Positions 15,050-18,273 of a stretch of 18,273 nt of DNA are shown piece by piece; the first letter of the stretch is position 1, and each line of letters starts with the position of its first letter. The stretch covers positions 1 through 18,273 of the forward strand of contig JAICTU010000145.1 in assembly GCA_025936205.1 (NCBI GenBank), given 5' to 3'. The notes under the pieces are model-generated. The model saw only the letters and a program-made list of their open reading frames with translations, was not told where the DNA came from and made no database searches. A program made the translations under genes and the position numbers. The DNA is from Polyangiaceae bacterium. GTDB lineage: Bacteria; Myxococcota; Polyangia; Polyangiales; Polyangiaceae.

Positions 15050-15068
15050 GCAGCCCCCTGCTGGCTGC
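15050..15068. terminator. Weak hairpin between convergent genes
   Basis: GCAGCC pairs with GGCTGC across seven bases, in the 69-base gap between the two convergent genes, where a bidirectional terminator is expected. No T run is present. Confidence 0.3.
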
Positions 15069-15082
15069 TCGAGACTCGCGGC

Positions 15083-15604
15083 TCAGAACTTGCCGCTGAA
15101 ACCGCCGTGCAGCAGACCCTGCGACTTCGTGCCCGGACGCGCCGGCGTGTAGCCGACCGTCAGCTCCGGGCCCGTCTGACGCAGCGGCCCCAGATCGCCC
15201 GCGCCGTACTTCAAGCGCAGCGCGGAGGACCACGAGGCACCTCGACAGCCAGGCTCACAGTCGCGCTCGCGGCCGGGGACCGTGCTGATCTCCGAAGTGA
15301 GCGAGAGCTTGCCCAGATCCCAGTGGCCCGTCTCCAGCTCCAGACGCAGCTGGTCGTCCCGCGCGTCACGCCACTCGCGGGGCACGAGCGCGGTCTGCCA
15401 GTAGGCGCTCGCGGGCGAGCCCTCTTGCTGGAGCCACAGCCACTGATTCGATGGCACGGGCACGGCGGGCATGCTGAGCTGGAAGGACGGCACCGCCGGC
15501 AACAGGTAGCTCGGCAGCGAGGGCGGCTCTTGGGCTCCACCCGCCGACGCCACGAAGACGCCGGCGAGCACGATCAGCCCTGCGTGTTGATCGGTGCAAC
15601 TCAT
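15083..15604 (-). CDS. Small exported, probably outer-membrane, protein
   Basis: From the ATG at 15604 the protein has 173 residues and a hydrophobic start (AGLIVLAGVFVASAGGA) that may be a signal sequence, although no lysine or arginine precedes it. The mature part carries strands with aromatic belts (NQWLWLQQEG, SAYWQTALVPREW, LRLELETGHWDLGKLSLTSEI, SWSSALRLKYGAGDL, PELTVGYTPA) and ends GGFSGKF; the terminal phenylalanine is the usual last residue of outer-membrane barrels. No family is recognised. Starts at 15622 (ATG) or 15682 (GTG) would add residues; the last would translate the tandem repeat as ISPGDV units and bury the signal sequence, so I reject it. The repeats probably lie upstream of the real start. 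Confidence 0.55.
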   Translation of the reverse strand: MSCTDQHAGLIVLAGVFVASAGGAQEPPSLPSYLLPAVPSFQLSMPAVPVPSNQWLWLQQEGSPASAYWQTALVPREWRDARDDQLRLELETGHWDLGKLSLTSEISTVPGRERDCEPGCRGASWSSALRLKYGAGDLGPLRQTGPELTVGYTPARPGTKSQGLLHGGFSGKF

Positions 15605-15637
15605 GGTAGCCCCAGTGTTCATCAGCCGCGCATCGGC

Positions 15638-15691
15638 TGAAATCAGATCGCCCGGTGAAATCACATCGCCCGGTGAAATCACATCGCCTGT
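15638..15691. repeat. Three tandem 18-bp iterons
   Basis: Copies lie at 15638-15655, 15656-15673 and 15674-15691, reading TGAAATCACATCGCCCGG; the first differs at one base and the third at two. On the minus strand each of the last two holds GTGATTTCAC, a short inverted repeat, and the last runs into ATCACA-N5-TGTGAT (15679-15695). They lie just upstream of the small exported protein gene, so an operator array is possible. The rest of 15605-15841 shows only a GC palindrome (15792-15803) and no gene. Confidence 0.75.
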
Positions 15692-15841
15692 GATCTAGCT
15701 GCGACAGACTCGACCCGCGCAGAGATCTGTGTAGCACAGCCAGGGCTGCGCAGCACGGGAGCGACAGGGAGGCGCAGCGGGCACATGCTGGCGCCGGCCG
15801 GCGTGCTCGAGCGCCGAGCCCCCCTGCTCTACTCAGCGGCG

Positions 15842-16264
15842 TTAACCTTTCTTCAGTTCACAATTGAACATCCAGCGCACGCCGTGGGCGTCTGCCAGCA
15901 TGCCGAACTTGGCGCCCCAGAAGGTGTCCTGCAACGGCATGATGACCTTGCCGCCGGCCGCCAGCGCGTCGAACTTTCCTGCCATGTCGCCGGGGTTGTC
16001 GAAGTCGAGACAGATGTACGAGTTGTCGCCCGCCGTCACTTCGTCGCCCGCTTGCGTGTCGCTGATCATGATCGTGCCGCCGCCCACGCGGAGCAGTGCG
16101 TGCAACACGCGGTTGGCATTTTCCGGCGCGGGCTTGTTGCCCGGCATGTCACCGAAGCGCTGAATGTGCTCCGTCTTGGCACCGAGCGCCCGCTCGTAGA
16201 GCTTGATCGCCTGATCGGCGGTGCCATTGAAGTTGAGGTACGGGTTGAGTTGCTTGATCGCCAT
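15842..16264 (-). CDS. PhnB-like VOC (glyoxalase-fold) protein
   Basis: The 140-residue protein fits the PhnB/3-demethylubiquinone-like branch of the vicinal-oxygen-chelate family: MAIKQLNPYLNFNGTADQAIKLYERALGAKTE, then RFGDMPGN, VLHALLRVGGGTIMISD, the second-module FDALAAGGKVIMPLQDTFWGAKFGMLADAHGVRWMFNCE. Members are dimeric beta-alpha-beta-beta-beta proteins; substrates of most are unknown. The metal residues are not clear enough to call an enzyme. The start is well supported: AAGGAG seven bases before the ATG at 16264. It is divergent from the SOUL gene across 161 bases that should hold both promoters, but no clear one can be pointed to. Confidence 0.87.
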   Translation of the reverse strand: MAIKQLNPYLNFNGTADQAIKLYERALGAKTEHIQRFGDMPGNKPAPENANRVLHALLRVGGGTIMISDTQAGDEVTAGDNSYICLDFDNPGDMAGKFDALAAGGKVIMPLQDTFWGAKFGMLADAHGVRWMFNCELKKG

Positions 16265-16271
16265 GCGCTCA

Positions 16272-16277
16272 CTCCTT
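16272..16277 (-). promoter_or_regulatory. Ribosome binding site of the PhnB-like gene
   Basis: On the minus strand this reads AAGGAG, seven bases before the ATG at 16264. It fixes the start and rules out the longer in-frame ORF reaching 16444. Confidence 0.65.
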
Positions 16278-16425
16278 TGCAAGGGTCCGAGTTCTGCCAT
16301 CGTCCGACGCGGCCCGGTCGAGGGAAATCCGAGCTGTCGAACCGGCTCGCCGCCGTGCTGGGGCCGGACGCCACAGACCGAATGCAACGCGGGCTGCTGG
16401 CATTCCGTTTGCTTAAGTACCGGGA

Positions 16426-17088
16426 ATGCGCAATCGAACCACAAACCGATGGATCTGGTGGGCAGGCGCTGCCGTGGCCGGGGCGGCGCTCGCCCGTTGG
16501 CAGCTCGCCCGGCTGTTCACCGAACAACCGCGGTACGAGCTCGAAGCCAAGCTGGGCATGCTGGAGATCCGCCGCTATCCGCCCCGCTGGGTCGCCGAGA
16601 CGCGGGTCCAGAACAGCTGGGACGTCGCGCTGGGTGAGGGCTTCCGGCGCCTCGCACGTTACCTCTTCGGGAGCAATCACCGATCGCAGGTGTCGTCGCG
16701 CGGCTCGGAGAAGCTGGCCATGACGGCGCCGGTCAACGTGCGTGTCGGGCGCGGGCTGGTCGGCACCAAGGAAGACGCAGCCGCGGCGAGCCACGTCGTG
16801 TCGTTCAACCTGCCCGCGGGGCGTTCGCGCGAGAGCTTGCCGCGCCCCGACGATGAGCGGGTGACCATCGCGCTGAAGCCGGAGGCGCGCATGGCAGTGC
16901 TGCGCTACCGCGGTCGCCGCGATGGCGATACCGTTGCGGCGAAGTTCCTGGAGTTGCTGGTCGCGCTGCGCAGAGCCGGCCTGCGCCACCGGGGGAATCC
17001 CCAGTTTGCCGGCTATGATCCGCCCTCGACGCTGCCGGTCTTGCGCCGGAACGAGGTCTGGATCGAGCTCGAACCAGCGTCCGTCTGA
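16426..17088 (+). CDS. SOUL-family heme-binding protein, membrane-anchored
   Basis: The 220-residue protein begins with a short hydrophobic N-terminal helix (about 9-23, WIWWAGAAVAGAALA) that could anchor it in the inner membrane or act as an uncleaved signal. The SOUL domain follows: YELEAKLGMLEIRRYPPRWVAETRV, GFRRLARYLFGSNH, SEKLAMTAPVNV (the hallmark K-x-x-MTAPV), then DDERVTIALKPEARMAVLRYRGRRD and KFLELLVALRRAGL, and a YDPPSTLPVLRRNEVWIEL ending typical of the family. SOUL proteins bind heme or tetrapyrroles weakly. The ATG at 16426 is preceded only by CCGGG, a poor ribosome site. It is divergent from the PhnB-like gene. Confidence 0.87.
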   Translation: MRNRTTNRWIWWAGAAVAGAALARWQLARLFTEQPRYELEAKLGMLEIRRYPPRWVAETRVQNSWDVALGEGFRRLARYLFGSNHRSQVSSRGSEKLAMTAPVNVRVGRGLVGTKEDAAAASHVVSFNLPAGRSRESLPRPDDERVTIALKPEARMAVLRYRGRRDGDTVAAKFLELLVALRRAGLRHRGNPQFAGYDPPSTLPVLRRNEVWIELEPASV

Positions 17089-17094
17089 GCTGAA

Positions 17095-17127
17095 CTCTAC
17101 CGCCACTCTACCACCACTCTATCGCCG
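17095..17127. repeat. Three tandem 11-bp units
   Basis: CTCTACCGCCA, CTCTACCACCA and CTCTATCGCCG follow each other immediately after the SOUL gene, upstream of the TPR-PEGA gene. CTCTA is kept in all three. It could be a binding array or a slippage product. The rest of the gap to 17229 holds nothing I recognise. Confidence 0.5.
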
Positions 17128-17229
17128 CCCCGAGCGACGCAAAGGTGCGAGTGGCGCGCACCATTCCCGACCCGTCTGGGCCCGCGTGCATACATCCGGC
17201 GAGGCTGTGCCGTATGGGCGTCAGGTCCC

Positions 17230-18189
17230 TTGCGATCCCTGCGCAGCTTCCTGTTGGCATCTTTGCTTTGTGCGACTGGCTTTGGCCAGACGCCGAATGC
17301 CACATTGGCCGAGACGAGCGGGGCGCAGGCTAGCTTCCAGCAAGGCATCGATGCCTATCGCCAGGGTCGCTACCGAGCTGCGATCGAGCACTTCCAGGAG
17401 GCCGACCGTTTGGCGCCCAGCCCGAGGCTCAGCTTCAACGTCGCCCGCGCCTACGAGGAGATGGACGACGCGCCCCACGCGCTGGCGGCGTATCGCGACT
17501 ACCTACGGCGTTTGCCAGGCGCAGAAAACGCGGCGGAGACGAGCATACGCATCTCGGAGCTGGAGCTCGAGCTGCAGCGGACGGGTGTGCAGCAGCTCAG
17601 CGTGATCGCCACGCCGGCGGGCGCGACAGTGACCATCGACGACGTCTCGCGCGGGGTCACGCCCTGGACGGGCGAGCTCTCGCCCGGTCCCCACCGTCTG
17701 CAACTGCGACTTCGCGGCTACAGCGATTTCATTCAGTCCTTCGATTTGCCGGCACGGCACGCGATCGACCTGGTCCCGGTCCTGGCGCCGCTCGCCTCGC
17801 CGCCGGCGCCGCGCGCTGCTCCCATCCCGCCAGCCCCGCCAGCCGTGCACGACGCGCCGGGCCCGCGCTGGTGGACGTGGACCCTGTTCGGAAGCTCGGC
17901 GGCACTGCTGCTCGGCTCGGGTGGGCTCGAGCTATCGCGACGCAGCTATGAACACAGCGCGAGCCGCAATCCCGTACAGATCCCGTCCGAGGAAGCTTAT
18001 GACACGATGACGTCGCGCATGATCGCGGCGCGCGTACTGCTGGGCGCGGGGGTACTGGTGGGCGCGGCCGGCGGAGTGTCACTGTACTTCGATCTGCAGC
18101 CGCGTCAGAGCGCGGACCTGGCGAGCACGCGCTGGAGCCTCGCGTGTGCCAGCGGCGAGTGTCTGGCGCTCGCCGCCGGGAGCTGGTGA
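17230..18189 (+). CDS. TPR-PEGA membrane protein
   Basis: The 319-residue protein has a signal-like N-terminus (MRSLRSFLLASLLCATGFG), TPR-like repeats at about 33-110 (FQQGIDAYRQGRYRAAIEHFQEADRLAPSPRLSFNVARAYEEMDDAPHALAAYRDYLRRLPG), a PEGA domain at about 121-185 (LSVIATPAGATVTIDDVSRGVTPWTGELSPGPHRLQLRLRGYSDF), a Pro/Ala linker (187-210) and two hydrophobic helices (about 214-234 and 264-286). This layout is common in myxobacterial envelope proteins of unknown role, where PEGA and TPR parts face the periplasm. I used the TTG at 17230 because it places the signal peptide first, with CAGG upstream; the frame stays open further upstream without an obvious better start. Confidence 0.8.
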   Translation: MRSLRSFLLASLLCATGFGQTPNATLAETSGAQASFQQGIDAYRQGRYRAAIEHFQEADRLAPSPRLSFNVARAYEEMDDAPHALAAYRDYLRRLPGAENAAETSIRISELELELQRTGVQQLSVIATPAGATVTIDDVSRGVTPWTGELSPGPHRLQLRLRGYSDFIQSFDLPARHAIDLVPVLAPLASPPAPRAAPIPPAPPAVHDAPGPRWWTWTLFGSSAALLLGSGGLELSRRSYEHSASRNPVQIPSEEAYDTMTSRMIAARVLLGAGVLVGAAGGVSLYFDLQPRQSADLASTRWSLACASGECLALAAGSW

Positions 18190-18213
18190 GCCCTCGACAG
18201 CGCCCTCGACAGC
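18190..18213. repeat. Two tandem 12-bp copies after the TPR-PEGA gene
   Basis: GCCCTCGACAGC occurs twice in direct succession, starting at the first base after the stop codon. It lies next to the hairpin at 18211-18227 and has no obvious role. Confidence 0.5.
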
Positions 18214-18227
18214 GCCTGCATGGCGCT
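18211..18227 (+). terminator. Hairpin after the TPR-PEGA gene
   Basis: AGCGCC pairs perfectly with GGCGCT across a five-base loop, 21 bases past the stop codon. There is no T run. It is a reasonable terminator candidate; beyond it to the right edge I see no gene. Confidence 0.4.
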
Positions 18228-18273
18228 CTAAGACGCGCCTCGTGACTCCCTGGATCTTGATCGAGCGCAGCGA

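Noticed and set aside
15638..15691. CRISPR array
   Set aside because: The copies are directly adjacent with no spacers and only 18 bases long, so this is a simple tandem repeat.
15679..15695. CRP/FNR-type operator
   Set aside because: The half-sites are in the order ATCACA...TGTGAT with a five-base gap, the reverse of the CRP consensus, and the inner GTGATTTCAC has only two central bases.
15792..15803. Perfect 12-bp palindrome CGCCGGCCGGCG
   Set aside because: It is pure G/C and such palindromes are expected by chance in DNA of this composition.
1..18273. Defence system, biosynthetic cluster, prophage or transposon
   Set aside because: No nuclease-ATPase pair, synthase, integrase, transposase or terminal repeat was found; every recognised gene has an ordinary housekeeping, envelope or stress-response relation.

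Overview
The window is GC-rich bacterial chromosome with strongly GC-biased third codon positions. Its gene set (a membrane Ser/Thr kinase, a PEGA/TPR membrane protein, propeller-type lipoproteins, a TonB-domain/TonB-dependent receptor fusion) points to a myxobacterium (Myxococcota, possibly Polyangiales). That placement is inferred from gene content, not from a marker gene. I see no rRNA, tRNA, CRISPR array, transposase, integrase or phage gene, so this looks like ordinary chromosome rather than a mobile island.

Layout from left to right. A partial outer-membrane receptor runs off the left edge (1-1293, minus). It is followed by three minus-strand small-molecule and redox genes: a GFA-fold zinc protein (1380-1844), an F420/NADP reductase-like oxidoreductase (1900-2547) and an omega-like glutathione S-transferase (2897-3592). 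An unclear small ORF, possibly a remnant, lies at 2610-2840. On the plus strand, a Ser/Thr kinase with an N-terminal membrane domain (3815-5635) overlaps the start of a VTT/DedA-type membrane protein (5614-6219). A DUF465 small protein (6186-6431, minus) overlaps the VTT gene tail to tail. An outer-membrane barrel protein follows (6628-7284, minus).

An OxyR-type regulator (7539-8531, minus) keeps both redox cysteines, and a near-perfect OxyR-type box covers its start codon. It is divergent from a CPA2-type cation/proton antiporter (8685-10781, plus). The antiporter overlaps, tail to tail, a two-gene minus-strand operon: an endonuclease/exonuclease/phosphatase-fold hydrolase (12324-13238) and a phospholipase D/cardiolipin-synthase-like protein (10744-12327), joined by an ATGA overlap. 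This pair resembles E. coli ybhP-clsB.

The right third holds two divergent secreted lipoproteins (13392-14411 minus, a seven-repeat propeller; 14492-15013 plus), a small exported, probably outer-membrane protein (15083-15604, minus) preceded by an 18-bp tandem repeat array, a PhnB-like VOC protein (15842-16264, minus) divergent from a SOUL heme-binding protein (16426-17088, plus), and a TPR-PEGA membrane protein (17230-18189, plus).

Two themes recur: envelope proteins (receptor, barrels, lipoproteins, VTT and phospholipase D proteins), and thiol, aldehyde and peroxide chemistry (GFA, GST, OxyR, the reductase). I found no clear new multi-gene system. The best leads are a dispersed palindromic repeat (7416-7441 and 13365-13390), the OxyR operator, the TonB-receptor fusion, the kinase-VTT coupling and the tandem iterons.
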